6,392 nt of DNA. Source: Winogradskyella_A sp963966315 (GTDB lineage Bacteria; Bacteroidota; Bacteroidia; Flavobacteriales; Flavobacteriaceae). Location of the stretch: the NCBI GenBank assembly GCA_963966315.1, contig CAWZYX010000150.1, positions 1 through 6,392 of the forward strand, written 5' to 3'. The position numbers and the translations under genes are program-made. Below are positions 1 to 6,392 of this stretch, piece after piece (positions within the stretch are counted from its first letter, which is position 1; each line of letters opens with the position of its first letter). The notes under the pieces are model-generated. The model ran no database searches. It was not told the origin of the DNA and saw only the letters and a list, made by a program, of their open reading frames with translations.

Positions 1-2863
1 TGTAAAAGGAACCAGCGAAGGTACCGTAACGGACTTCGATGGTAATTATTCTTTAGACGTTCCGGAGAATACCACTCTGGTTTTTTCATTTGTGGGCTAT
101 CAAAAAGAAGAAATCGTTGTGGGCACCCGGTCAGTTATTGATGTAACCCTGATGCCGGATATTCAGGCACTGCAGGAAATAGTTGTTATTGGTTATGGTG
201 TTAGTAAGAAAAAAGACCTGACAGGAACGATTGAGTCTGTCTCTTCAAAAGATTTTAATCAGGGAGCAATCACTTCGCCGCAACAACTTATTAATGGTAA
301 AGTTGCCGGTGTTCAGATCGTTGATGGTGGTGGAGCCCCTGGTGCAGGAAATACGATAAGGATTCGTGCAGGTTCATCTATTTCAGCATCGAACGATCCG
401 TTGATCATTATTGACGGTGTACCTGTTGACAATGAAGGTATTGACGGAGCACGTAACCCGTTAAACGTGATCAATCCTAATGATATTGAGTCTTTCACCG
501 TATTGAAAGATGCCTCAGCTACAGCCATTTATGGTTCTCGCGCATCTAACGGTGTCATCATAATTACTACAAAGAAAGGTGCAACAGGAGCCCTGAAGGT
601 AGATTATAATGGTAATGTTTCAGTTTCTACCCCAACACAATTAGTTGATGTATTAGGAGCTGATGAATACCGGGAAGTGCTGGGACAAAAATTCCCTGAA
701 AACACTGGTTTATTAGGTGAAGCCAATACAGACTGGCAGGATAATATCTACAGAAATGCCATTTCTACGGATCACAATGTTTCTGTATCCGGTACGATTG
801 CCGATGTGCTTCCAACCAGAGCTTCTGTGGGATACAATCTGGCCAATGGTATTCTGGATGAATCACAAATGCAGAGAACATCTGCTTCTTTAAACCTTAA
901 CCCTGATCTGTTCGATGATCACTTAAGTATTGACATTTCAGCCAAATTGGCTAATATCCAAAATAACTTTTCGGCAACAGATGCAATTGGCGATGCAATA
1001 GCAATGGATCCTACTCAGCCCATTACCTCTACTGATGATAGATTTGCTCCATTTGGCGGTTATTTTACATGGATAGGTGCAGAAGGCAATCCAAATGTTA
1101 ATGCGCCAAGAAACGGTCGGGCAAGAATCGACCAGAGAAGGGATCGATCCATAGTGAACCGTTTTGTAGGTAATGCTCAATTCGATTACAAATTTCACTT
1201 TTTGCCTGAGCTGAAAGCCAACCTTAATTTAGGTATGGATTACTCGAAAAGTACAGATGATGGAGGAGTATTTAATCCTGCTAATGCGGGTTGGGATTCC
1301 GAGGCCTTTTTAAGAGGTGGTTCTACCAGAACGTATACACAGTTGAAAAGAAACAGATTGCTCGAATTCTACATGCAATACAATAAAAATCTTGAAGATC
1401 TAAACTCAAGATTTGACGTAATGGCAGGATATTCGTGGCAGCACTTCTGGAGAGAAAGTGAGTCAGAAGAACTCTTCGGCACTCCTAATAGTGAAGGAAG
1501 TTTCGCAAGGTCTCCATATAACCTAACCAGACAGGAAAACTATTTGGTTTCCTTCTTCGGTAGATTTAACTATGTCTATAATGAGAAGTACTACCTGACC
1601 TTTACGCTTCGTAACGATGGATCATCACGTTTTAGCGAAGACACAAGATGGGGTCTTTTCCCTTCTGCCGCTTTGGCGTGGTCAATCAGTGAAGAGTCAT
1701 TTCTAAGAGGAAGTAATACTGTATCTAACTTGAAATTAAGAGCTAGTTATGGAATAACAGGTCAGCAAGATATTGGATCAGATTATGGTTACTTTGGCGT
1801 CTATACGCGCAGTCAGCAAACCGCTCAGTATTTATATTATGATCCCAATAATGGTGGCTATCAAACCATTCCGATTACCACTATCAGACCTGAAGGTTAT
1901 GATGCCAATCTGAAGTGGGAAGAAACAATCACATATAACGTTGGTTTGGATTATGGCTTCTTAAACAACAGAATCACTGGTACTTTGGACGTCTATCTGC
2001 GTGAAACAGAAGATCTGTTAAATAAGATTCCAGTGCCAGCTGGTGCCAATCTTGAAAATGTACTGGTTACAAATGTTGGTTCACTTGAAAACAGAGGTTT
2101 GGAATTCACTTTCAATGCCCTGGCTGTTGAAACTGCTGATTTTAGCTGGAATATTGGTGGTAACTTCACCTACAATGAAAATGAGATCACTAAGTTAACT
2201 GCAGTTGAAGACGAAAACTATCTTGGTGTACAACACGAAGGTATTTCAGGGGGAACCGGAAACCTTATTAAAATACACCAGGTTGGACAACCTGCCGGTT
2301 CATTCTTCGTATATGAGCAGGTTTATGATGAAAACGGAATGCCAATTGAAGGTACTTATGTAGATAGAAACCAGGATGGTGTAGTTGATGAAGGTGACCT
2401 TTATGTCGCAGGTAATGCAATACCAAGATTCATCATTGGATTGAATACTTCAGTCAATTACAGAAACTGGACCTTTAGTGCCAGTGGCCGTGCAAATTTA
2501 GACCGCAAGGTGTATAACAACGTGGCTTCTAATGGAGCATTTTTCAACAAATTACAAACGAATGGTCAATACCTGAGTAATATTACAACGGATATCAATA
2601 ACACGGGCTTTTATGAACCACAGTATTTCTCTGATTACTATGTGCAGAACGGCTCATTTTTCAGACTTGATAACGTAACCTTAGGTTATTCATTTGGTGA
2701 AGTTTTAGGTACGGGTAGCAGATTGAATGTTTCGGCTACAGTGAATAACGTTTTCGTGATCTCACCTTACGAGGGTATCGATCCGGAAATTTTCAACGGC
2801 GTGGACAACAACTTCTTCCCACGGCCAAGAACATATGTGTTAGGCGTTAACCTTTCTTTCTAA
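1..2863 (+). CDS. susC: SusC/RagA-family TonB-dependent outer membrane transporter, 5' truncated
   Basis: Outer membrane beta-barrel that imports oligosaccharides with TonB-ExbBD energy, working with the SusD-like lipoprotein encoded next. The frame is open from base 2, giving 953 visible residues; the GTG at 92 is internal and not the start. Visible residues 1-57 are the end of a carboxypeptidase-regulatory-like domain (GTVTDFDGNYSLDVP, then LVFSFVGY at 26-33). The SusC hallmark EIVVIGYG is at 59-66, followed by KKKDLTG. The plug domain runs to about residue 193 and ends in the typical LKDASATAIYGSRASNG and IIITTKKG segments (168-193). The rest is the barrel, ending in YVLGVNLSF with the terminal Phe expected of a BAM-assembled protein. 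Family members are usually about 1000 residues, so the signal peptide and roughly 50-70 residues are probably missing. A DxNxDGxxDexD calcium-type loop lies at 788-799. Family certain; glycan substrate inferred from neighbours only. Confidence 0.97.
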   Translation, partial: VKGTSEGTVTDFDGNYSLDVPENTTLVFSFVGYQKEEIVVGTRSVIDVTLMPDIQALQEIVVIGYGVSKKKDLTGTIESVSSKDFNQGAITSPQQLINGKVAGVQIVDGGGAPGAGNTIRIRAGSSISASNDPLIIIDGVPVDNEGIDGARNPLNVINPNDIESFTVLKDASATAIYGSRASNGVIIITTKKGATGALKVDYNGNVSVSTPTQLVDVLGADEYREVLGQKFPENTGLLGEANTDWQDNIYRNAISTDHNVSVSGTIADVLPTRASVGYNLANGILDESQMQRTSASLNLNPDLFDDHLSIDISAKLANIQNNFSATDAIGDAIAMDPTQPITSTDDRFAPFGGYFTWIGAEGNPNVNAPRNGRARIDQRRDRSIVNRFVGNAQFDYKFHFLPELKANLNLGMDYSKSTDDGGVFNPANAGWDSEAFLRGGSTRTYTQLKRNRLLEFYMQYNKNLEDLNSRFDVMAGYSWQHFWRESESEELFGTPNSEGSFARSPYNLTRQENYLVSFFGRFNYVYNEKYYLTFTLRNDGSSRFSEDTRWGLFPSAALAWSISEESFLRGSNTVSNLKLRASYGITGQQDIGSDYGYFGVYTRSQQTAQYLYYDPNNGGYQTIPITTIRPEGYDANLKWEETITYNVGLDYGFLNNRITGTLDVYLRETEDLLNKIPVPAGANLENVLVTNVGSLENRGLEFTFNALAVETADFSWNIGGNFTYNENEITKLTAVEDENYLGVQHEGISGGTGNLIKIHQVGQPAGSFFVYEQVYDENGMPIEGTYVDRNQDGVVDEGDLYVAGNAIPRFIIGLNTSVNYRNWTFSASGRANLDRKVYNNVASNGAFFNKLQTNGQYLSNITTDINNTGFYEPQYFSDYYVQNGSFFRLDNVTLGYSFGEVLGTGSRLNVSATVNNVFVISPYEGIDPEIFNGVDNNFFPRPRTYVLGVNLSF

Positions 2864-2875
2864 AATAAATTAACA
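2864..2875 (+). promoter_or_regulatory. AT-rich translation initiation spacer of the susD-like gene
   Basis: The 12 bases between the susC stop and the susD ATG are 11/12 A or T and contain no Shine-Dalgarno-like purine run. A adenine sits at -3 relative to the ATG. This fits the known Bacteroidota habit of initiating from A/T-rich leaders. The gap is too short for a separate promoter, so the two genes should share a transcript. Confidence 0.6.
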
Positions 2876-4540
2876 ATGAGAAATATAATTTTAAAATATA
2901 TCACATTTGCTGCTGTATCTTTATTGATGCTAGGCGCGTGTGTCAACGATTTGGATGTCGAGCCAATCGACCCGAATCTGTCGACACCAGACAAAGTGTA
3001 TGATTCGGAGGAAGCTTTCTTCCAGGTATTGTCTAAAGTTTACGCAGGTTTTGCAACTTCTGGTCAGCAGGGACCTGCCGGACAAGGTGACTTAGGTGGT
3101 TTTGACGAAGGTCACAGCCAATACTGGCGTGGATATTTCGTGGTACAGGAATTACCTACCGACGAATGTGTAAATGGTTGGGCCGATGGTAACCTTCCGA
3201 AAATGAGTCAGATTACATGGGGTGCCAACAACGAATTCATTCGTTCGTTCTACTATAGAGCACTCTATCAGGTTTCGGTAGCCAATGAATTCATTCGTCA
3301 GGCCAATACATATGGCAAACCAGAATACACTAATCTTCCGCAATATATAGCCGAAGCAAGGTTTTTAAGAGCTTTGGCTTACTGGCACGCTTTAGATCTT
3401 TTTGGTAATGGGATTCCCTTTGTAACCGAAGAAGATGAAGTTGGCGCAACTCTGCCTGAACCAGCCGGCGACAGCCCAAGAGGACCAGAACTGTTTAACT
3501 ACATCGAATCCGAATTATTGGATATCGTGGGTGATGGCGAAGCAGACACAGATCAGATCTTGCTGAATCCAAGGCAAGGTTATGTTGGACAAGCTGATAA
3601 GGCAGCTGCCTGGATGTTGCTTACCAAACTTTACCTGAACCACAAAACTTATCTGGGTTCAGAAGACAATGCCTATTATACAAAGGCTCGTACATATGTC
3701 AATAAGGTGATCAATGATGGTGGTTATAGTCTGATTACCGATGCAGACGCCTCGATTGATGACGTGTATTCACCTTATGAATTTCTGTTCTTAGCAGATA
3801 ACTTCAGATCTGATAATGAGATCATTTTCTCTATCAATTACGATGGTCTGAACTCACAAACCTGGGGTGGTATGACCTATGTGGTAAATGCTGCCATAGG
3901 TGGTGAAATGAATGCTGACAATTACGGTACCAATGGTGGCTGGGGTGGTAACAGAACCACAAAGGCCCTTGTCGAGAAGTTTGCCGACGGAGATGCCAGG
4001 GCACTTTGGTTTACAGAAGGTCAAAGTCTGGACATCTTAAATCAGGACCAGTTTACCGATGGCTACGCTGTTGTAAAGTATAAGAACAGAACCAGAGATG
4101 GTGGATATGGTCAAAATGGTGCTGAAAACGATGATGGCGTTATGCAGGCCACAAGCCCATTCGTAGACATTAATGTTCCGGTATTCCGATTGGCTGATGC
4201 TTATTTAATGGCTGCTGAAATTGATTTAAGATTAGACGGAGCTGTTTCATCGGCGAATTTGAATCATCTTAATGAAATCACCACACGTGCCGGCGTTTCT
4301 TTCCCTGCTACTGTTGATCTTGACTACATTCTAGATGAAAGAGCAAGAGAGTTATACTGGGAATGCCACAGAAGAACCGACCTGATCCGTTTTGATAAAT
4401 TTACCAGCGGAGATTATGTATGGCCTTTAAAAGGTAATGATTTAAATGGAAAAGCAGTAGATGATAAGTTTAACTTAATGCCAATTCCGTTTACTGAAAT
4501 TACGGCTAACCCGAATTTGAAGCAAAATCCGAATTACTAA
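2876..4540 (+). CDS. susD: SusD/RagB-family surface glycan-binding lipoprotein
   Basis: Outer-leaflet lipoprotein that binds glycan and acts as the lid of the SusC transporter. It has 554 residues, close to the 551 of Bacteroides SusD. The lipoprotein signal has the lipobox LGAC with Cys22, followed by VNDLDVEP, an acidic stretch resembling the Bacteroidota surface-export signal. The helical TPR-like part includes YIAEARFLRALAYWHALDLFGNG at about 157-179. The C-terminal RagB/SusD signature is present: DERARELYWECHRRTDLIRF at 487-506 and MPIPFTEITANPNLKQNPNY at 535-554. Segment QELPTDE...W102 and the W330-GG motif (SQTWGG) resemble the starch-type SusD branch, in which aromatic residues line the glucan site; assigning exact equivalents needs an alignment. 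Two signature positions usually filled by Gly are Cys496 and Asp507. The start is fixed by the signal peptide, and the 12-base gaps on both sides support co-transcription with its neighbours. Confidence 0.97.
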   Translation: MRNIILKYITFAAVSLLMLGACVNDLDVEPIDPNLSTPDKVYDSEEAFFQVLSKVYAGFATSGQQGPAGQGDLGGFDEGHSQYWRGYFVVQELPTDECVNGWADGNLPKMSQITWGANNEFIRSFYYRALYQVSVANEFIRQANTYGKPEYTNLPQYIAEARFLRALAYWHALDLFGNGIPFVTEEDEVGATLPEPAGDSPRGPELFNYIESELLDIVGDGEADTDQILLNPRQGYVGQADKAAAWMLLTKLYLNHKTYLGSEDNAYYTKARTYVNKVINDGGYSLITDADASIDDVYSPYEFLFLADNFRSDNEIIFSINYDGLNSQTWGGMTYVVNAAIGGEMNADNYGTNGGWGGNRTTKALVEKFADGDARALWFTEGQSLDILNQDQFTDGYAVVKYKNRTRDGGYGQNGAENDDGVMQATSPFVDINVPVFRLADAYLMAAEIDLRLDGAVSSANLNHLNEITTRAGVSFPATVDLDYILDERARELYWECHRRTDLIRFDKFTSGDYVWPLKGNDLNGKAVDDKFNLMPIPFTEITANPNLKQNPNY

Positions 4541-4552
4541 AATTTGACGATA
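4541..4552 (+). promoter_or_regulatory. Translation initiation spacer that decides the susE/F-like start
   Basis: The frame is open from a TTG at 4544, but the ATG at 4553 is the better start. It leaves a 12-base leader like the one before susD, puts an A at -3, and gives a compact signal peptide starting MKYLKY. The TTG would leave only three bases after the susD stop. No Shine-Dalgarno sequence is present. Confidence 0.6.
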
Positions 4553-6061
4553 ATGAAATATTTAAAATATATATACATTTTCTTCTTGATAGGCGCCTTG
4601 TTCGCCTGTCAGGAAGATGAGCTCGATCCGAAATTAACGGATGATGTGGTAGCTCCGAGTTTAACTGCTCCTGCCGATACTGAAATGGGAGAGTTTGTAC
4701 TGGAAAAGGTAAATGAAAGTCAGGATTTCATGACGATTGAATGGACTGATGCCGATTTTAAATTGGATGTAGTTACTTTCTACAACCTTGAAATAGATGT
4801 TAAAGGGGGTGCTTTCGATAACCGAAAAATTATCACCTCAAACATCACCTCTCCATTTACTATTACGGTAAGTGACTTTAATAAAGGCCTTCTCGCTAAC
4901 GGCTTTATAGATGGTGAAAAGCATGAGATCTCTTTAAGAGTGGTAGCGAACCACACGCTATCAACCGAGACCATAAATATGTCAGTAACCCCATATTTCG
5001 ATGTAGAACCATGGTCAATTATCGGTAGTGCTGTTGGTGGATGGAATCCTGAAAACGACCAGTTCATGGAATATGATAAAGACAGAGGAGTTTATTTCCT
5101 TACATTGGATTTGGCACCGGGTGAATTTAAATTCCGTGCTCCAAAAATGGATCCAACTAACCCATGGGCTACAAACCTTGGTTTGGAAGGTGACCCACGT
5201 GAAGTTACTGATGAAAGTGGCGTGGTATTGTCTGCAGATGGTGCAAACATTCAAACCAAAGGTGGTAACTACACCATTGAACTGGATGCTGTAAGCAATA
5301 TGTTTTCAATTACACAAAACTCGGCACCTGAATTAACGGACTGGACCGGTGTGGTTCTGGATGCCGTAGGTGATGGTATAAGTGCCGATAATCCTAATGC
5401 AAGTCCTGATGGCAGTAGCTGGGGTTGGGGCAACGTAATCCTCGCTGACAATGAAGGCAAACCCACTGAGGATGTTGGAGTATACACCTGGACCTGGGAA
5501 GGTATTATTTTGGAAGCTGCTTCCGGTTTCAAAATCAGAACACAAAACGGTGAGCCTGCTCCTGAAAACGGCATTGGATTTGATGTAGGATTTGGAGCTG
5601 TTGATACTGAGAAAAGTACTGATAAAGTAGTAGATGACGGTGGTAATATAACAGTATCTGAAAAGGGCACTTACAACATGACAATTACCATTGATGCACT
5701 TAATGGCGATGTTAAAACTGTTACAATAAAAGAACCTAACGCAGTCAAATACTTAGTAGGTGCAGGAGTCCCAGCAGCAGGTTGGGGTTGGGATACACCC
5801 GTAGAAGTAATTGAAACTGAGGCTGGTTCGGGTGTGTTTGTTGTTACTACTGAATTTGCTAATGAGGCATTCAGAGTTTTCGACGTAGAAGGTGACTGGG
5901 GTTCAGGAAAGAATTATCCAACATTTATAAACGAAGGATATACTATTGATCCCGATTTTGAAGATGCGCAGGATAATGATAATAATTTCAGTTTTATTGG
6001 TACTCCTGGTAACTACACATTCACTATTGATACGGTGAATAAAACTATAACACTAGATTAA
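4553..6061 (+). CDS. SusE/SusF-type outer membrane starch-binding lipoprotein with three CBM-like modules
   Basis: Surface lipoprotein predicted to hold polysaccharide near the SusCD importer; no catalytic domain is visible. From the ATG it has 502 residues. The signal peptide ends in the lipobox LFAC (Cys19), and QEDELDP directly after the cysteine is a strong acidic surface-export signal. Residues about 35-150 match the SusE N-terminal Ig-like domain: PSLTAPAD, then MTIEWTDADF and a strand pattern around YNLEIDVKG. Three beta-rich modules follow: about 152-256 (IIGSAVGGWNPEND, GEFKFRAP, NPWATNLG), about 262-395 (GSSWGWGN, YTWTWEG, GFKIRTQNG) and about 398-502 (YLVGAGVPAAGWGWDTPVEV, FRVFDVEGDWG). 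Each has exposed-type Trp and a basic or polar partner, as expected of SusE/F starch-binding modules. Module count and length are closer to SusF (three CBMs) than to SusE (two), so the symbol is left open. It is third in the apparent operon and is followed by a hairpin. Alpha-glucan binding is inferred, not shown. Confidence 0.88.
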   Translation: MKYLKYIYIFFLIGALFACQEDELDPKLTDDVVAPSLTAPADTEMGEFVLEKVNESQDFMTIEWTDADFKLDVVTFYNLEIDVKGGAFDNRKIITSNITSPFTITVSDFNKGLLANGFIDGEKHEISLRVVANHTLSTETINMSVTPYFDVEPWSIIGSAVGGWNPENDQFMEYDKDRGVYFLTLDLAPGEFKFRAPKMDPTNPWATNLGLEGDPREVTDESGVVLSADGANIQTKGGNYTIELDAVSNMFSITQNSAPELTDWTGVVLDAVGDGISADNPNASPDGSSWGWGNVILADNEGKPTEDVGVYTWTWEGIILEAASGFKIRTQNGEPAPENGIGFDVGFGAVDTEKSTDKVVDDGGNITVSEKGTYNMTITIDALNGDVKTVTIKEPNAVKYLVGAGVPAAGWGWDTPVEVIETEAGSGVFVVTTEFANEAFRVFDVEGDWGSGKNYPTFINEGYTIDPDFEDAQDNDNNFSFIGTPGNYTFTIDTVNKTITLD

Positions 6062-6080
6062 ACGATCTATTGTATTTTCC

Positions 6081-6115
6081 AAAGGACAAGTTGTATATTG
6101 TGCAACTTGTCCTTT
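6081..6115 (+). terminator. Perfect 13-bp hairpin after the susCDE-like genes, probable terminator or attenuator
   Basis: The arm AAAGGACAAGTTG (6081-6093) is exactly complementary to CAACTTGTCCTTT (6103-6115). The stem can extend by one G-U and one A-U pair (6094-6102 and 6095-6101), leaving a five-base loop, TATTG. It begins 19 bases after the third gene's stop. The 3' side ends CCTTT followed by ATTCATTATG, which is T-rich but not a clean T tract. The position suggests transcription termination or partial read-through into the next PUL gene. The opposite strand has no T tract past the stem either, so a bidirectional terminator is not clearly supported. Confidence 0.75.
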
Positions 6116-6172
6116 ATTCATTATGTAAGTCACTCATTTTCTTAAAACAACCCATTCATAATTATAGTATTC

Positions 6173-6392
6173 ATGAAAAAATTGTATCTGACATTTATTG
6201 GCGTCATAGCGCTTACCCTATCGTCATTTGCGCAAACTCCGGTAATCGATCCTCCCCTTTTTACTCCATCAACGGAGATTACGATTACTTATGATGTAAC
6301 CGGAACAAACCTGGAAAACTTAAGTGAAGCTTGGCTTTGGTGCTGGATGCCTCAAAATGGCGGTGATATCGATGCGACATCAAACATCAACC
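6173..6392 (+). CDS. Secreted protein of unknown function, PUL-associated, 3' truncated
   Basis: An ATG at 6173 opens a frame that stays open to the window edge (73 codons plus one base). Residues 1-20 form a clear type I signal peptide: MKKLY, a hydrophobic core, then a SFA|Q cleavage site with Gln21 as the likely mature N-terminus. There is no lipobox, so this is a soluble secreted or periplasmic protein, or one exported further by the type IX system. The mature start (PPLFTPSTEITITYDVTGTN) and the aromatic-rich AWLWCWMP that follows look like the opening strands of a beta-sandwich. From memory, similar starts occur in multi-domain secreted proteins next to susCDE genes in marine Bacteroidota, some ending in T9SS sorting domains and some leading into GH13-type enzymes; this is unverified and too little is present to choose. 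The start context is weak (no Shine-Dalgarno, T at -3), but the signal peptide makes the start convincing. Confidence 0.8.
   Translation, partial: MKKLYLTFIGVIALTLSSFAQTPVIDPPLFTPSTEITITYDVTGTNLENLSEAWLWCWMPQNGGDIDATSNIN

Noticed and set aside
92..94. GTG as the start of the SusC-like gene
   Set aside because: The frame stays open upstream to base 2 and the upstream residues (GTVTDFDGNYSLDVP) are conserved family sequence, so the GTG is internal and the gene is cut by the window edge.
5028..5294. Plus-strand open frame of 88 codons inside the SusE/F-like gene
   Set aside because: It lies wholly inside a well-supported coding frame and its composition is that of an out-of-frame shadow.
5269..5670. 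Minus-strand open frames, the longest 133 codons, opposite the SusE/F-like gene
   Set aside because: Antisense to a conserved coding region, Pro/Ser-rich as expected from reversed Gly/Asp/Asn codons, and with no homology I recognise. The shorter antisense frames opposite susC and susD were rejected for the same reason.
6134..6141. Possible Bacteroidota -7 box (TCATTTTC) upstream of the fourth gene, with TTG at 6108 as -33 box
   Set aside because: It matches only four of the six fixed positions of TAnnTTTG, and such matches are frequent in AT-rich intergenic DNA.
6070..6294. Plus-strand open frame of 74 codons starting with TTG
   Set aside because: It spans the hairpin and overlaps the real gene at 6173 in another frame; its start is TTG, and the translation has no recognisable domain or plausible signal peptide, unlike the competing frame.
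1..6392. CRISPR arrays, tRNA or rRNA genes, insertion sequences and attachment sites
   Set aside because: I saw no regularly spaced repeats, RNA gene signatures, transposase frames or terminal inverted repeats; almost all the window is accounted for by the four PUL genes.

Overview
The window is part of a polysaccharide utilization locus (PUL) from a Bacteroidota genome. Four co-directional plus-strand genes are visible: a susC-like TonB-dependent transporter (5' end cut off by the window), a complete susD-like glycan-binding lipoprotein, a complete SusE/SusF-type lipoprotein, and the first 73 codons of another secreted protein. The phylum call rests on the SusC/SusD pair itself, on acidic lipoprotein export signals after the lipobox cysteines, and on AT-rich translation starts with no Shine-Dalgarno sequence. 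An environmental Cytophagales or Flavobacteriia-like organism seems more likely than a gut Bacteroides, but that is an impression only.

Layout: bases 1-2863 hold the SusC-like receptor. A 12-base gap leads to the SusD-like gene (2876-4540), and another 12-base gap leads to the SusE/F-like gene, whose best start is the ATG at 4553. This spacing indicates one transcript. Bases 6062-6172 are intergenic and contain a perfect 13-bp hairpin (6081-6115), a probable terminator or attenuator. A new gene opens with ATG at 6173 and runs off the right edge; it has a type I signal peptide and an aromatic-rich start of a mature domain.

Working model: SusD captures oligosaccharide as a lid on the SusC barrel, the multi-modular SusE/F-like lipoprotein holds polysaccharide at the cell surface, and SusC imports the product using TonB energy. 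Sequence similarities to the classical starch system (SusE-type N-terminal domain, SusD with a PTDE...W segment, tandem CBM-like modules) suggest an alpha-glucan such as starch, glycogen or their fragments. No enzyme or regulator lies inside the window to confirm the substrate.

I do not see a new kind of system here. The points most worth a second look are the SusF-like number of modules in the third gene, the hairpin separating it from the fourth, and the identity of that truncated fourth gene.
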